DNA of 64,000 nt. Source: Sulfuriflexus sp. (GTDB lineage Bacteria; Pseudomonadota; Gammaproteobacteria; AKS1). The notes under the pieces were generated by a model that was not told where the DNA came from, ran no database searches, and worked only from the letters and a program-made list of their open reading frames with translations. The stretch lies in assembly GCA_023134145.1 (NCBI GenBank), contig JAGLUW010000010.1, positions 1 through 64,000 on the forward strand, read 5' to 3'. The translations under genes were made by a program, and so were the position numbers. Position 1 is the first letter of the stretch. Each line of letters opens with the position of its first letter. Positions 1 through 10,102 of this stretch are shown here, in pieces.

Positions 1-86
1 GAAAAGACGCCCGATGTTGAAATGCTGTGATGTAGTGTTTTTGTTGTTCTTGGTATTTCAGCACTGTCGTTTTAAAATGTTAGCGC

Positions 87-719
87 TTATTTAATCTGAC
101 CGTCGAGTGTATGCCAGCGATTCATGATGTTACAAAATAAGGCGGCGGTACGCTCTGTGTCATAAACGGCTGAATGGGCTTCTTCATCATCCCAATCTAA
201 TCCTGCAGTTTGCACAATCCGCGCGAGTACGGTTTGGCCATAGGCTAATGCACCTAATGTGGCGGTATCGAAACTACTAAAGGCATGAAATGGGCTTTTT
301 AATTTGCAGCGTTTAACTGCCGCATTGAGGAAACCAAGGTCAAAGAAGGGGTTGTGGCCAACTAAGATGGCGCGGCTACAGCCGGTATCTTGTAGGGCAT
401 GTTCAACAGATTCAAAGACTTTCTCGAGGGCTTCTGTCTCGGATAGCGCCATACGGAAAGGGTTGTAGGGGTCAATACCGTTAAAGGCGAGAGACTTTTC
501 ATCGAGGTTAGCCCCTTTAAAGGGTTCGACATGGGCGGCACAGGCTTCACCCTGATGAAGTTTCCCATTGTCATCCATGGTAATTATGACCGAGGCAATT
601 TCGAGCAAGGCATCTTTATTTGCATTAAAACCAGCGGTTTCGACATCAATAACAACCGGTAAAAAGCCGCGAAAGCGTTTAGCTATGCGGCGTTGGATGA
701 TTTCATTATTCATGGCCAT
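87..719 (-). CDS. rnt: Ribonuclease T
   Basis: DEDD exonuclease motifs (VVIDVETAGFNANKDALLEIASV, GHNPFFDLGFLNAA, HSAVYDTERTA) typical of RNase T. Confidence 0.93.
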   Translation of the reverse strand: MAMNNEIIQRRIAKRFRGFLPVVIDVETAGFNANKDALLEIASVIITMDDNGKLHQGEACAAHVEPFKGANLDEKSLAFNGIDPYNPFRMALSETEALEKVFESVEHALQDTGCSRAILVGHNPFFDLGFLNAAVKRCKLKSPFHAFSSFDTATLGALAYGQTVLARIVQTAGLDWDDEEAHSAVYDTERTAALFCNIMNRWHTLDGQIK

Positions 720-811
720 AGCATATCGTAAACTGCGGTCTGAGTGTAAATTGGCCTCATAAGCTGTGATTGGGCTTTTTGCTAGGATAAAAATAGCTTA
801 TAATCCCGCCC

Positions 812-863
812 CCGATGGAAGCAATTACCTTTTTGCAAGGATCCACGATTGCTGGGGCATCGG
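812..863 (+). promoter_or_regulatory. Structured 5' leader (nested hairpin) upstream of LysR gene
   Basis: Nested complementary arms CCGATG/CATCGG (812-817/858-863), AGCAAT/ATTGCT (820-825/848-853), CCTT/AAGG (828-831/837-840); TATAAT at 799-804 just upstream. Confidence 0.45.
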
Positions 864-893
864 AATATCGTTTAAATATTAATTGGGGTAGGC

Positions 894-1802
894 ATGGCTG
901 ATCGCAGATTACAGGTTTTTCATACAGTTGCTCGGCATCTGAGTTTTACTAAAGCCGCCGAAGCTTTGCATATGACCCAACCGGCGGTGACCTTTCAGGT
1001 TCGTCAGCTGGAAGAATATTTCAATACGCGTCTGTTCGACCGCACACATAATCGTATTAGTTTGACCGAAGCCGGTACGCGCGTATTTGGTTTCGCCGAC
1101 AGTATTTTTGAACTGTATGGCGAAATGGAAAACGCAGTTCGTGAATTAACGGGCGAAGTGAGTGGCTTATTAACCTTAGGTGCGAGTACAACGATTGCTG
1201 AATATATGTTGCCTGCGTTGTTGGGTGACTTTAAGAATAAGCACCCAGATGTGAACGTGCGTTTAAAAGTATCCAACACCGAAGGTGTGGTGCAGATGGT
1301 CGAAAATAATATTATCGATCTCGGCGTGGTTGAAGCGCCGGTTGGGAATAAGAATTTAGCAGTAGAAGAATGTCGTAAAGATCAGTTGGTACTGATTGTG
1401 CCAGTAGATCATGCCTTGGCTGAACGCAAAAGTGTGCCGATCAGTGAATTGACTGAATACGCTTATATCTGCCGAGAAGAAGGTTCGGGTACGCGTGAAG
1501 TGATTGCGGAATATATGCAGAATAACGATATTAAAGCATCACTTAATATCAGCATGGAGCTAGGTAGTCCTGAAGCAGTTAAGGGTGCCGTTGAAGCTGG
1601 TATGGGTATTTCGGTTGTTTCTCGTGCGACAGTCAGTAAAGAATTATTACTTGGTTCCTTGGTGGCCATTAACCTTGAGCCTCAGTTAGAACGTCCATTC
1701 TCATTTGTTCATCAGAAACAAAAATTCCGTTTGCGTGCGATGGATGAACTATTGGAATTTGCTCGTCAGTATTGTGTTCAACATGCAAAGAATAACGGTT
1801 AA
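894..1802 (+). CDS. LysR-family transcriptional regulator (CysL/CbbR-like)
   Basis: N-terminal HTH LQVFHTVARHLSFTKAAEALHMTQPAVTFQVRQLEEYFNTRLFDR and LysR substrate-binding domain. Confidence 0.9.
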   Translation: MADRRLQVFHTVARHLSFTKAAEALHMTQPAVTFQVRQLEEYFNTRLFDRTHNRISLTEAGTRVFGFADSIFELYGEMENAVRELTGEVSGLLTLGASTTIAEYMLPALLGDFKNKHPDVNVRLKVSNTEGVVQMVENNIIDLGVVEAPVGNKNLAVEECRKDQLVLIVPVDHALAERKSVPISELTEYAYICREEGSGTREVIAEYMQNNDIKASLNISMELGSPEAVKGAVEAGMGISVVSRATVSKELLLGSLVAINLEPQLERPFSFVHQKQKFRLRAMDELLEFARQYCVQHAKNNG

Positions 1803-1826
1803 ACCTGCTCTAGGTTTTCTTGAAGC

Positions 1827-2183
1827 ATGAGTAAGCTCACCGATAAGTTGGAATCATTAGCACAGAAATTGAGTGTCGATGAACAAAATACATTATTGGA
1901 ATACGCAGAGTTTATGGTGTCGAGATCGTCACATGTTGAAGAGACTGTAAGTGGCTCCCCTTTAGATATCCAACGTCCCGATGGTGAATCAGTCGTTGCG
2001 GCGATGCAGCGTTTATCTAAAACCTACCCAATGTTAGAGATGGAAAAATTATTGCATGAAGCATCTGGTTTAATGTCACAACATATTATGCAAGGCCGTG
2101 CAGCCTTAGAAGTGATTGATGAATTACAAGAAGTGTTTGAACGCTATTACGAATCCCATCTTGGTGACAGCAAGACTGATTAA
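1827..2183 (+). CDS. Conserved hypothetical protein
   Basis: 118-aa intact ORF between LysR and GST genes, no overlap conflict. Confidence 0.65.
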   Translation: MSKLTDKLESLAQKLSVDEQNTLLEYAEFMVSRSSHVEETVSGSPLDIQRPDGESVVAAMQRLSKTYPMLEMEKLLHEASGLMSQHIMQGRAALEVIDELQEVFERYYESHLGDSKTD

Positions 2184-2194
2184 GTTAAGCACCT

Positions 2195-2845
2195 TTGAAT
2201 AACAGTTACCCACTTCTTTATTCCTTTCGTCGTTGTCCCTATGCCATGCGGGCAAGAATGGCGATTCATTACACCGGTATTAAAATAATTCTACGCGAAG
2301 TTGTATTAAGCGATAAGCCGCAGGAAATGTTGCAGCTATCACCCAAGGCAACTGTGCCTGTGTTGGTACTTGATGATGGTAGCGTAATTGATGAAAGTCT
2401 CGATATCATGCATTGGGCTCTTGGTGTATCAGATAAAGAAGGCTGGCTGAGCGAATTAGATAAGCCTGATTCAGTATTGGTTCAGCAACTGATTATTGAA
2501 AACGATCATGAATTTAAAACTCATCTTGATCATTATAAATATGCGGACCGATTTCCTGAACAGTCGATGGAACAGTATCGCTTACAAGGCGAGATCTTTC
2601 TAAAAAAATTAGATTTATATTTACAGCGGCACGATTATTTATTAGGTCAGAAATTGTCACTTGCGGATGTCGCTATTTTCCCTTTTATTCGACAATTTGC
2701 TTACGTTGATTTTTCTTGGTTCGAACAAACCTCTTATCTTAGTTTGCAGAAATGGTTACAAGGGTTTATTGATTCGGAATTATTTACAGCGGTAATGAAA
2801 AAGAATGCAGCGTGGAAAAAAGGTGATGAGATTCGCTTTGTTTGA
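2195..2845 (+). CDS. Glutathione S-transferase family protein (SspA/GrxB-like)
   Basis: TTG start; thioredoxin-fold N-terminus YSFRRCPYAMRARMAI, KATVPVLVLDDGSVIDESLDIM, GST C-terminal domain. Confidence 0.88.
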   Translation: MNNSYPLLYSFRRCPYAMRARMAIHYTGIKIILREVVLSDKPQEMLQLSPKATVPVLVLDDGSVIDESLDIMHWALGVSDKEGWLSELDKPDSVLVQQLIIENDHEFKTHLDHYKYADRFPEQSMEQYRLQGEIFLKKLDLYLQRHDYLLGQKLSLADVAIFPFIRQFAYVDFSWFEQTSYLSLQKWLQGFIDSELFTAVMKKNAAWKKGDEIRFV

Positions 2846-2861
2846 GTAATACGTAACGTCT

Positions 2862-3317
2862 TTAATTTTTAATTTCCGATTCAGAAACGATTAACCAGCC
2901 TTTGGGATATTTAGCGAATAACAATTGTTTCCGTGAGGTTTCTGAGAAGCTGTCTGACTGATATTGCTGTGTAAAGTTGGCTGCATACTTACCGTCATTG
3001 CGAACAAAAATGACAATTCCGGATAATTTTAGTTTTATCCATCGTTGTGATGTGAGTCTTTTCTCTCGTGAAGTCACCCAACTTGAATGATCCGCATACT
3101 GTTTGCCAACGAATGTTGGACTGTAACTGGAAATATAGCCGTCCTTATCAAGCTCTCGCCAAGCGATTTGCCAACGATCTAAGGCTGCATATATAGCTTC
3201 AGGTGTTGAAACGGGAGTGGGTGCTGCAACAACAGCCGACTGACATACAAAAAAACTGCTGATAAATATCAGCAGCGAAACAACTAACTTTTGTCGATCA
3301 CAGTGTATCTGACGCAT
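2862..3317 (-). CDS. Secreted protein with NTF2/SnoaL-like (Cds6 C-terminal-like) domain
   Basis: Signal peptide from internal Met MRQIHCDRQKLVVSLLIFISSFFVCQSAVVAA; WQIAWRELDKDGYISSYSPTF motif seen in L,D-transpeptidase-associated domains; ORF track extends to 3365. Confidence 0.65.
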   Translation of the reverse strand: MRQIHCDRQKLVVSLLIFISSFFVCQSAVVAAPTPVSTPEAIYAALDRWQIAWRELDKDGYISSYSPTFVGKQYADHSSWVTSREKRLTSQRWIKLKLSGIVIFVRNDGKYAANFTQQYQSDSFSETSRKQLLFAKYPKGWLIVSESEIKN

Positions 3318-4701
3318 AGTCTGCCAAGCGCGAACGCTCACCACGTTGCAAAGTAACATGCCCACTATGCAGCCAATTTTTGAATCTGTCTACTACATAA
3401 GTTAAACCCGAGGTGGTTTCTGTTAAATAGGGCGTATCAATTTGTGCAACATTACCCATGCAAACAACTTTGGTGCCAGGGCCGGCGCGGGTAATTAATG
3501 ACTTCATTTGTTTTGATGTGAGATTTTGCGCTTCATCAATAATGAGATATTTTTTTAGAAAAGTGCGGCCGCGCATGAAGTTGATGGAACGTAATTTTAT
3601 TCTATTTTGTAATAGTGCACCGGTAGCTGCGCGCTCCCATTCTCCTTCTGATTCAACACCGGTCAGCACTTCAAGGTTATCCATTAAGGCGCCCATCCAC
3701 GGTGTCATTTTTTCTTCTTCGGTACCGGGTAAGAAACCGATATCTTCTCCCATCGGCACGGTGACGCGGGTCATGATAATTTCGTTATAAAGATTCAGGT
3801 CTAAGGTTTGGTTAAGCCCCGCAGCAAGTGTTAATAGTGTTTTTCCGGTACCCGCCATACCAAGCAGGCTGACAAAATCAATATTGGGATCCATTAATAG
3901 ATTAAGCGCAAAGTTTTGTTCACGATTTCGTGCAGTAACGCCCCAAATAGAATTATTGGATTGACGATAGTTTTTACTGTGTTCGATAACAGCGGTTTCT
4001 TCCTCAACATTACGAACGATAGCTTCAAACTTGTCACCATTCATTGATAGGCATTCGTTGCTATACCAATCAGTAACTTGTGGTCCTGAGACACTATAAA
4101 ATGTATGGCCATCTTCCTGCCATGACTCCATGTCTTTTTCGTGTTCAGTCCAGAAGTTTTTATCTAGCTCAGCGGTACCAGAATAAAGTAGGTCAACATC
4201 TTCAAGTACTTTATCGTTGTAATAATCTTCGCTATGGATGCCAAGAATAGAGGCCTTAATACGCAGATTAATATCTTTTGATACAACCGTAACAATGCGT
4301 TTGGGCTTTTGGTGTTTTAATCCAAGCGCGGTAGCAAGAATGTGGTTGTCGGGTTTGTCGCCAGGTAGGCTTTCGGGAAGCTCTTCGTGTAGCGAGCTCG
4401 TCTGTAGAAATAGTCGCCCAGCTTGTTCTGAACTTGTTTCGCTACTGTGTGGTAGTTCGATGCCTTGCTCAATATTATCGGCATCAACATCTTTGAGTAG
4501 GTCATCGAGAAAACGGCTGGCTTGTCGTGCATTGCGTGCTACTTCAGATGTGCCGCGTTTATTATCATCGAGCTCTTCAAGCACGATCATCGGGATATAA
4601 ATATCATGTTCTTGAAAACGAAAAAGAGAAGAGGGGTCGTGCATTAATACGTTGGTATCAATGACGAATGTGCGTTTGCCTTCGGTTTCCTGTTTTACCA
4701 T
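3298..4701 (-). CDS. PhoH family protein (PIN domain + PhoH ATPase)
   Basis: N-terminal PIN domain (FVIDTNVLMHDP) and PhoH Walker motifs GMAGTGKTLLTLAAG, LIIDEAQNLT. Confidence 0.92.
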   Translation of the reverse strand: MVKQETEGKRTFVIDTNVLMHDPSSLFRFQEHDIYIPMIVLEELDDNKRGTSEVARNARQASRFLDDLLKDVDADNIEQGIELPHSSETSSEQAGRLFLQTSSLHEELPESLPGDKPDNHILATALGLKHQKPKRIVTVVSKDINLRIKASILGIHSEDYYNDKVLEDVDLLYSGTAELDKNFWTEHEKDMESWQEDGHTFYSVSGPQVTDWYSNECLSMNGDKFEAIVRNVEEETAVIEHSKNYRQSNNSIWGVTARNREQNFALNLLMDPNIDFVSLLGMAGTGKTLLTLAAGLNQTLDLNLYNEIIMTRVTVPMGEDIGFLPGTEEEKMTPWMGALMDNLEVLTGVESEGEWERAATGALLQNRIKLRSINFMRGRTFLKKYLIIDEAQNLTSKQMKSLITRAGPGTKVVCMGNVAQIDTPYLTETTSGLTYVVDRFKNWLHSGHVTLQRGERSRLADYASDTL

Positions 4702-4741
4702 CGTTGTCTAGGTCTCCTTATACGCAATGTGATGAAACGGA

Positions 4742-5218
4742 TTATTTTTTATTAAGCTCTTTAACGGCAGCAAGTACTTCTTCAGCGTGGCCATCGACTT
4801 TTACTTTACGCCATTCTTGACGTAACACGCCTTTCTTGTCGATTAGAAAAGTACTGCGTTCAATACCCATGACTTTTTTGCCATACATATTCTTTTCTTT
4901 AATAACATCGAATTGCTGACAAAGTTTTTCTTCTTTGTCGGAAAGTAAGTCAAAGGGGAATTCTTGTTTGGCTTTAAAATTTTCATGTGATTTAACGCTA
5001 TCACGTGAAACACCGAGAATGATGGTTTTAGCACGACGAAATTTGGCAATGTCATCACGGAAGTCTTGGCCTTCACGTGTGCAGCCAGGTGTGCTGTCTT
5101 TGGGGTAGAAGTACAAGACAATATTTTTGTCTTTGAAATCAGAGAATTTTAATTCTTGCTCACCGGTCGCAGGAACTTTGGTGTCAGTTACTTTTTTTCC
5201 AACCTTTGCTTTAGCCAT
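4742..5218 (-). CDS. bcp: Thioredoxin-dependent peroxiredoxin Bcp
   Basis: YFYPKDSTPGCTREGQDFRDD peroxiredoxin motif, typical length, adjacent gcvR. Confidence 0.92.
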   Translation of the reverse strand: MAKAKVGKKVTDTKVPATGEQELKFSDFKDKNIVLYFYPKDSTPGCTREGQDFRDDIAKFRRAKTIILGVSRDSVKSHENFKAKQEFPFDLLSDKEEKLCQQFDVIKEKNMYGKKVMGIERSTFLIDKKGVLRQEWRKVKVDGHAEEVLAAVKELNKK

Positions 5219-5224
5219 TGCGTA

Positions 5225-5755
5225 TCAGTTTTTAACTGGCTCCATGATTGCGTCAATATTAAGGTTGTCACAAAACTCGGTAAAGTGTTCACGTAGATCA
5301 CCAAGGTGTGATTCTGCCGGAATACTGATCACCATGTGCATGGTGAACATGATCGTGCCGGTATGCGCGGCGGAATAACTGCCGGTAGATAAATCTTCGA
5401 TGTTGATATTACGGCTAGAAAAGAATTCAGCGACGTTATTAACAATACCGGGGTGATCCATTGAAACCACTTCAATCATGTAAGGTACTTTCTTACTTGA
5501 TTGATTACGAGGCTCGGTTTGTTTGGCAATAATGGTTAGATTAAGCTGTTTCTCTAGCGCTGGCATGCCGCTTTCAAGCTTGGCAATGGTGTTCCAGCTA
5601 CCTGAGACCATCATTAAAATAGCAAATTCACCACCGAGAACGGTCATGCGACTATCTATAATGTTACAACCACTTTCGAGTACTTTTTCGGAGAGGGCAT
5701 TAACAATGCCCGGTTTATCTTCTCCAACTGCTGATATGACGAGATAATTATCCAT
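5225..5755 (-). CDS. gcvR: Glycine cleavage system transcriptional repressor, ACT domains
   Basis: Two ACT domains (AVGEDKPGIVNALSEKVLESGCNIIDSRM; EVVSMDHPGIVNNVAEFFSSRNINIEDLST), bcp neighbourhood. Confidence 0.88.
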   Translation of the reverse strand: MDNYLVISAVGEDKPGIVNALSEKVLESGCNIIDSRMTVLGGEFAILMMVSGSWNTIAKLESGMPALEKQLNLTIIAKQTEPRNQSSKKVPYMIEVVSMDHPGIVNNVAEFFSSRNINIEDLSTGSYSAAHTGTIMFTMHMVISIPAESHLGDLREHFTEFCDNLNIDAIMEPVKN

Positions 5756-5796
5756 AGCAATACGTTATCAGTCTCTCTCTGGTTTGACCAGAGGCA

Positions 5797-6888
5797 TCAT
5801 TCATCATCATCTAGTTTAATTTCTCGTAGCTGTTTCGCCGCATCCTCGGGACTGATGGTACTGACGAATAAACCGGAACCTAATTCAAAGCCGGTTGGGA
5901 TGCTGGTACGTGGGCATATTTCAATATGCCAGTGATAGCTATTTGAGCAATCAGCATATTTATCGCCTTGCGGTAGCGAGTGTAGGAAGAAATTGTATTG
6001 AGCACCACCAATGACCGCATCTAATCGCGCCATGGCTCGTCGTGTTACGCGAGCGAGATCTTCCATGTCTTCATCCGCGACAGTGACATAATCTGCATTA
6101 TGGTTGAGTGGCAATATGTGGATTTCCCATTCATAACGACTCGCGAAAGGCTTGATAGCGATAAATTTCTCGCCACGTTCGACGACATATTGGCCAACAT
6201 CGATCTTGCGCTTAATTTCACCTGAGTCACGATCATAGATCGTCGCCTCGAAAGTGAGTGCTTCATTGATTAAAGAACAATAAATGCACTGATGATGTTT
6301 GTCGTGATGGAGTTTGGCGTATTCAACTTCGTTGATCACGTTTTCAGGCACTACCGGCATGGCGATGATCTGGCTATGCGTATGCGGAATACTCGCACCA
6401 GCGGCAGGACCAAAGTTTTTGAATACTAAGACATAACGAATACGGCTATCCGCTTTATAAAGCGTTGCCATGCGTTCGCGATAGGCGGTAAATAAAGTTA
6501 CTAAATGCGCAACCGACATATTATGGATAGCAATGCCGTGATTGTGATGGTCGATAATGACTTCATGACGACCATAGCCTTCAACGACTTGTTGTAGGCC
6601 AAATACGAGTCCGTCATCTTGGCTGTCTTCGCCAAGAATAGGGTAGAGATTCTCAACTACGCGCACATCCCATTGACCCTCGGCAGGCCAAACAGCAATC
6701 GTCGGCGGGGTTTTATCTTCGTTACCAAGACAGAACGGGCAGGTGTCTTTGTGCTCAACGGTTTTCTGTTCAACACGCTCTTCTTCTTTGCGTGGGCGCA
6801 TACCGCGGGCGGTCGCGACTAATACAGATTCGCTAGGCATTACTGGGTTAATGCGGATTTCGCGAACGGATGGTTCTGGTTTGCTCAC
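5797..6888 (-). CDS. galT: Galactose-1-phosphate uridylyltransferase family protein
   Basis: GAASIPHTHSQIIAMPVVP, CSNSYHWHIEICPR histidine motifs; GTG start at 6888 preceded by AAGGAGA (track start 6960 is upstream). Confidence 0.85.
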   Translation of the reverse strand: MSKPEPSVREIRINPVMPSESVLVATARGMRPRKEEERVEQKTVEHKDTCPFCLGNEDKTPPTIAVWPAEGQWDVRVVENLYPILGEDSQDDGLVFGLQQVVEGYGRHEVIIDHHNHGIAIHNMSVAHLVTLFTAYRERMATLYKADSRIRYVLVFKNFGPAAGASIPHTHSQIIAMPVVPENVINEVEYAKLHHDKHHQCIYCSLINEALTFEATIYDRDSGEIKRKIDVGQYVVERGEKFIAIKPFASRYEWEIHILPLNHNADYVTVADEDMEDLARVTRRAMARLDAVIGGAQYNFFLHSLPQGDKYADCSNSYHWHIEICPRTSIPTGFELGSGLFVSTISPEDAAKQLREIKLDDDE

Positions 6889-7084
6889 GTCTGTTCTCCT
6901 TTTAATACTCGTCTGGGCGATTATAGATGCCATTAAACACGCCATGACCGGCGATGGCACGCTGAAAAACTCAATGTGGCCATAGCTAGAGTTTATTGCA
7001 TTATAGGGTGTTTGGCTTGTGTTCCTGCGGGGGCGTCAGTAACATGCGCCTGCATGTAATTTTAGAGAATTAACGGAGATTTCA

Positions 7085-7966
7085 ATGTTTCATGGCAGTA
7101 TGGTCGCATTAGTGACCCCAATGCAGCAGGATGGTGCGCTTGATGAGGCAGCCTTATTGGCGCTGGTTGAGTGGCATATCGAGCAAGGTACCGATGCGAT
7201 TATCGCGGTAGGTACCACGGGCGAGTCTGCGACACTGGATCATAAGGAACATTGTCATGTTATTCGCTTGATTGTTGATAAGGCAGCAGGTCGAATCCCC
7301 GTTATTGCGGGAACAGGCGCTAATTCCACCACAGAAGCGATTAGCTTAACTCGCTGTGCAATGGAAATGGGCGTTGATGCCTGCCTATTAGTCACACCTT
7401 ATTATAATAAGCCGACTCAAGAAGGTTTATACCTGCACCACAAGGCCGTGGCTGAAGCCGTGCCAGTTCCTCAGATTCTTTATAATGTACCGGGTCGCAC
7501 AGCCTGTGACATGTTGCCAGCAACCGTGGCGCGTTTAGCCGATATTCCGAATATTGTTGGTATTAAAGAAGCCACCGGTGATATTCAACGGGCTCGTGAG
7601 ATTTTGGATCTTTGTGGCGATAAAATTGACCTGTATAGTGGTGACGATGCAACGGCATTAGATTGTATTCTTGCTGGCGCGAAAGGTGATATTTCGGTGA
7701 CTGCAAATGTGGCACCAAGGGCGATGCATGAAATGTGCGCTGCGGCATTGGCTGGAGATGAAGCCAAAGCAAGGGAAATTAATACACCATTGGAAGGTCT
7801 ACATGAGAACTTGTTTCTCGAAGCAAACCCAATTCCGGTAAAGTGGGCACTGACCGAAATGGGTAAAATGCAGAGCGGTATCCGTTTACCAATGACGGTG
7901 TTGGCTGATGAGTTTCATGCAAGGTTACGTCAAGCAATGCAAACTGCCGAAGTTGTACCAGTTTAA
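7085..7966 (+). CDS. dapA: 4-hydroxy-tetrahydrodipicolinate synthase
   Basis: [51 protein letters not shown] motifs. Confidence 0.97.
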   Translation: MFHGSMVALVTPMQQDGALDEAALLALVEWHIEQGTDAIIAVGTTGESATLDHKEHCHVIRLIVDKAAGRIPVIAGTGANSTTEAISLTRCAMEMGVDACLLVTPYYNKPTQEGLYLHHKAVAEAVPVPQILYNVPGRTACDMLPATVARLADIPNIVGIKEATGDIQRAREILDLCGDKIDLYSGDDATALDCILAGAKGDISVTANVAPRAMHEMCAAALAGDEAKAREINTPLEGLHENLFLEANPIPVKWALTEMGKMQSGIRLPMTVLADEFHARLRQAMQTAEVVPV

Positions 7967-7981
7967 TTAATGGGGAAGGTA

Positions 7982-9145
7982 ATGAAGGTTTTAACAAGAA
8001 TTTTAACATTGAGTGTTTTCGTAGCCGTGATTGCGGGCTGTGGCACGATTGAAAATATTAAAGACGAATTCCTTCCTGATAAAAAGAAGATTGATTATCG
8101 TGAAGCACGTGAGGGTGTGAACCTCGAAGTGCCACCTGATTTAACCTCTTCTAGTATTGATGATGGTCTTGTTATTCCCGATATTGGTGTCGGTTCAGGT
8201 TCGGCGAGCATCACGGATTACAATCGTGAACGCCAAGGTGGCAATACATTACGTACGGCAGCCGTGTTACCGAAGCAAGATGATATTCGTGTAGCGCGAG
8301 ATAATAATTCTCGCTGGTTAGTCATTAAAGGTTCAGCACAACAGGTTTGGCCACGTCTGCGTGAGTTCTTTTTACAAACCGGTTTCTTGATTAAACGTGA
8401 AGATCCTCGTATCGGTATTATTGAAACAGATTGGGCAGAAAACCGTGCCGATATTCCACAAGATTTTATTACGCGTAATATTAGTAAATTGTTTGATTCA
8501 ATTTACTCGGCAGCTACGCGCGATAAATACCGGATTCGTCTGGAAGTAGGTACAGAGCCAGGAACGACTGAACTTTATTTGACGCACCGTGGTGCAGAAG
8601 AAGTAGTTGATCAAACTACAGGCTCAAGCACTATCTGGAAGCCGCGTCCTTCTGATCCAGAATTAGAAATCGAAATGTTACGTCGCATCACCATCTTCTT
8701 TGGTGTTGAAGAAAACAAAGCGCGTAACTTATTTGCCAGCCGTAAAAACCACGTTGAACGTGCGCAGTTAAGTCGTGATGGCTCTGGTCTTGCTAACCTC
8801 AGTATTAAAGAAGGCTTTGCACGCGCATGGCGTCGTACTGGTCTGGCTTTAGATCGCGTTGGCTTTACCGTTGAAGATCGTGATCGTTCACGTGGCCTGT
8901 ACTACGTGCGCTATATTGATCCATTAAAAGACAGTAATGCGAAAAAAGAAAAAGGCCTCTTGGATAAATTGACCTTTAATATCTTCAGTGGTTCTGATGA
9001 CGTGCAAGATAAGAGCACTTACCTTGTGAGTCTTAAAGAACAAGGTGAGCAAACCAATGTCACTGTGCTGAATAACAAGGGTGAGTTAGAAAAATCAGGT
9101 ACGGCTTTCCGTATCTTGACCTTGTTGCACGAGCAACTTAAATAA
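7982..9145 (+). CDS. bamC: Outer membrane assembly lipoprotein BamC
   Basis: Lipoprotein signal MKVLTRILTLSVFVAVIAGCGTIENIKDEF, DYREAREGVNLEVPPDLTSS; downstream of dapA; RBS GGGGAAGG before 7982. Confidence 0.93.
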   Translation: MKVLTRILTLSVFVAVIAGCGTIENIKDEFLPDKKKIDYREAREGVNLEVPPDLTSSSIDDGLVIPDIGVGSGSASITDYNRERQGGNTLRTAAVLPKQDDIRVARDNNSRWLVIKGSAQQVWPRLREFFLQTGFLIKREDPRIGIIETDWAENRADIPQDFITRNISKLFDSIYSAATRDKYRIRLEVGTEPGTTELYLTHRGAEEVVDQTTGSSTIWKPRPSDPELEIEMLRRITIFFGVEENKARNLFASRKNHVERAQLSRDGSGLANLSIKEGFARAWRRTGLALDRVGFTVEDRDRSRGLYYVRYIDPLKDSNAKKEKGLLDKLTFNIFSGSDDVQDKSTYLVSLKEQGEQTNVTVLNNKGELEKSGTAFRILTLLHEQLK

Positions 9146-9157
9146 CGTTCGCGAACC

Positions 9158-9922
9158 GTGTTCCGGTTTGCATCACTCGGTAGCGGCAGTCGTGGCAACG
9201 CCACGATTGTCGAGGCCGGCTCTACGCGCATTATGCTTGATTGTGGTTTTTCAGAAACACGTTTTCGAAAGCGACTTGCGCAACGTCAGTTAGAACCCTC
9301 CCAGATCGACGCAATACTTGTGACGCATGAACACAGCGATCACATCAATGGTGTGGGTGCCGTTGCGCGCAAGCATGATATTCCCGTTTACATGACGCGC
9401 GGTACGGCTGCTCAAGAAAAGCATGGCAAATTATCTGAGTTAAACTTCATTGATGTACATGATCGATTTTCAATTAATGATATCGAAATACAAGCCTATC
9501 CTGTTCCGCATGATGCGCGTGAACCGGTGCAGTTTGTATTTGGTGATGGTGCACAACGCCTCGGCATTTTGACCGATGTAGGCAGTTCTACTCAGCATAT
9601 TATCGATACATTGAGTGGTTGTGATGCTCTCATTTTAGAATGCAACCATGATGTAAAGATGCTCGCAAAAGGTCCATATCCACCTCATCTTAAAGAGCGA
9701 GTAGGAGGGCGTTTTGGTCACCTAAGTAATAAGCAAGCTGGCAATTTATTAGCGAGCTTAGATACGTCTTCATTGCAGCATATTGTTGCTGCGCATATTA
9801 GCGAAAAGAATAATACTGAAGACATGGCTTGTGCGGCATTAGCTGAGGCTCTGTCCTGTGCTGAAGGCGAGATTATATTAGCTGAGCAGGAACAGGGTTT
9901 AGATTGGTTGACGATTAATTAG
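9158..9922 (+). CDS. MBL-fold metallohydrolase (YycJ/WalJ-like)
   Basis: SLGSGSRGNATIVEAGSTRIMLDCGFS, THEHSDHINGVGAVARK, HDAREPVQFVF, HLSNKQAGNLL. Confidence 0.88.
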   Translation: MFRFASLGSGSRGNATIVEAGSTRIMLDCGFSETRFRKRLAQRQLEPSQIDAILVTHEHSDHINGVGAVARKHDIPVYMTRGTAAQEKHGKLSELNFIDVHDRFSINDIEIQAYPVPHDAREPVQFVFGDGAQRLGILTDVGSSTQHIIDTLSGCDALILECNHDVKMLAKGPYPPHLKERVGGRFGHLSNKQAGNLLASLDTSSLQHIVAAHISEKNNTEDMACAALAEALSCAEGEIILAEQEQGLDWLTIN

Positions 9923-10008
9923 TTAGAAAACCGTTATAGATCTTCGTATTGTAGGTGTCTCAGTTGGTAACTTATTGTATCTACACAATTTAAAAAACAA
10001 TTTAATCC

Positions 10009-10035
10009 TAAAGAACTTCCCTGTTGTGCCGATAA
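10009..10035 (+). promoter_or_regulatory. Predicted sigma-28 (FliA) promoter: TAAAGAAC-N11-GCCGATAA
   Basis: -10 element GCCGATAA (10028-10035) is the exact sigma-28 consensus; TAAAGAAC (10009-10016) lies exactly 11 nt upstream (consensus TAAAGTTT-N11-GCCGATAA); precedes an MCP gene. Confidence 0.8.
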
Positions 10036-10102
10036 ACTACCCAAGTGCATAAGGTTTTATACCTTATTTTAAGAACTTGACTGAATATTTTAGGTGGGCA
10101 GG

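Noticed and set aside
5777-5793. 7-bp hairpin CTCTGGT-TTG-ACCAGAG just after the galT stop
   Set aside because: No T-tract on the galT strand and short; could be a weak terminator but evidence is thin.
7042-7057. ACATGC-GCCT-GCATGT hairpin in the dapA leader
   Set aside because: Only 6 bp; not a lysine riboswitch, and no further conserved structure visible.
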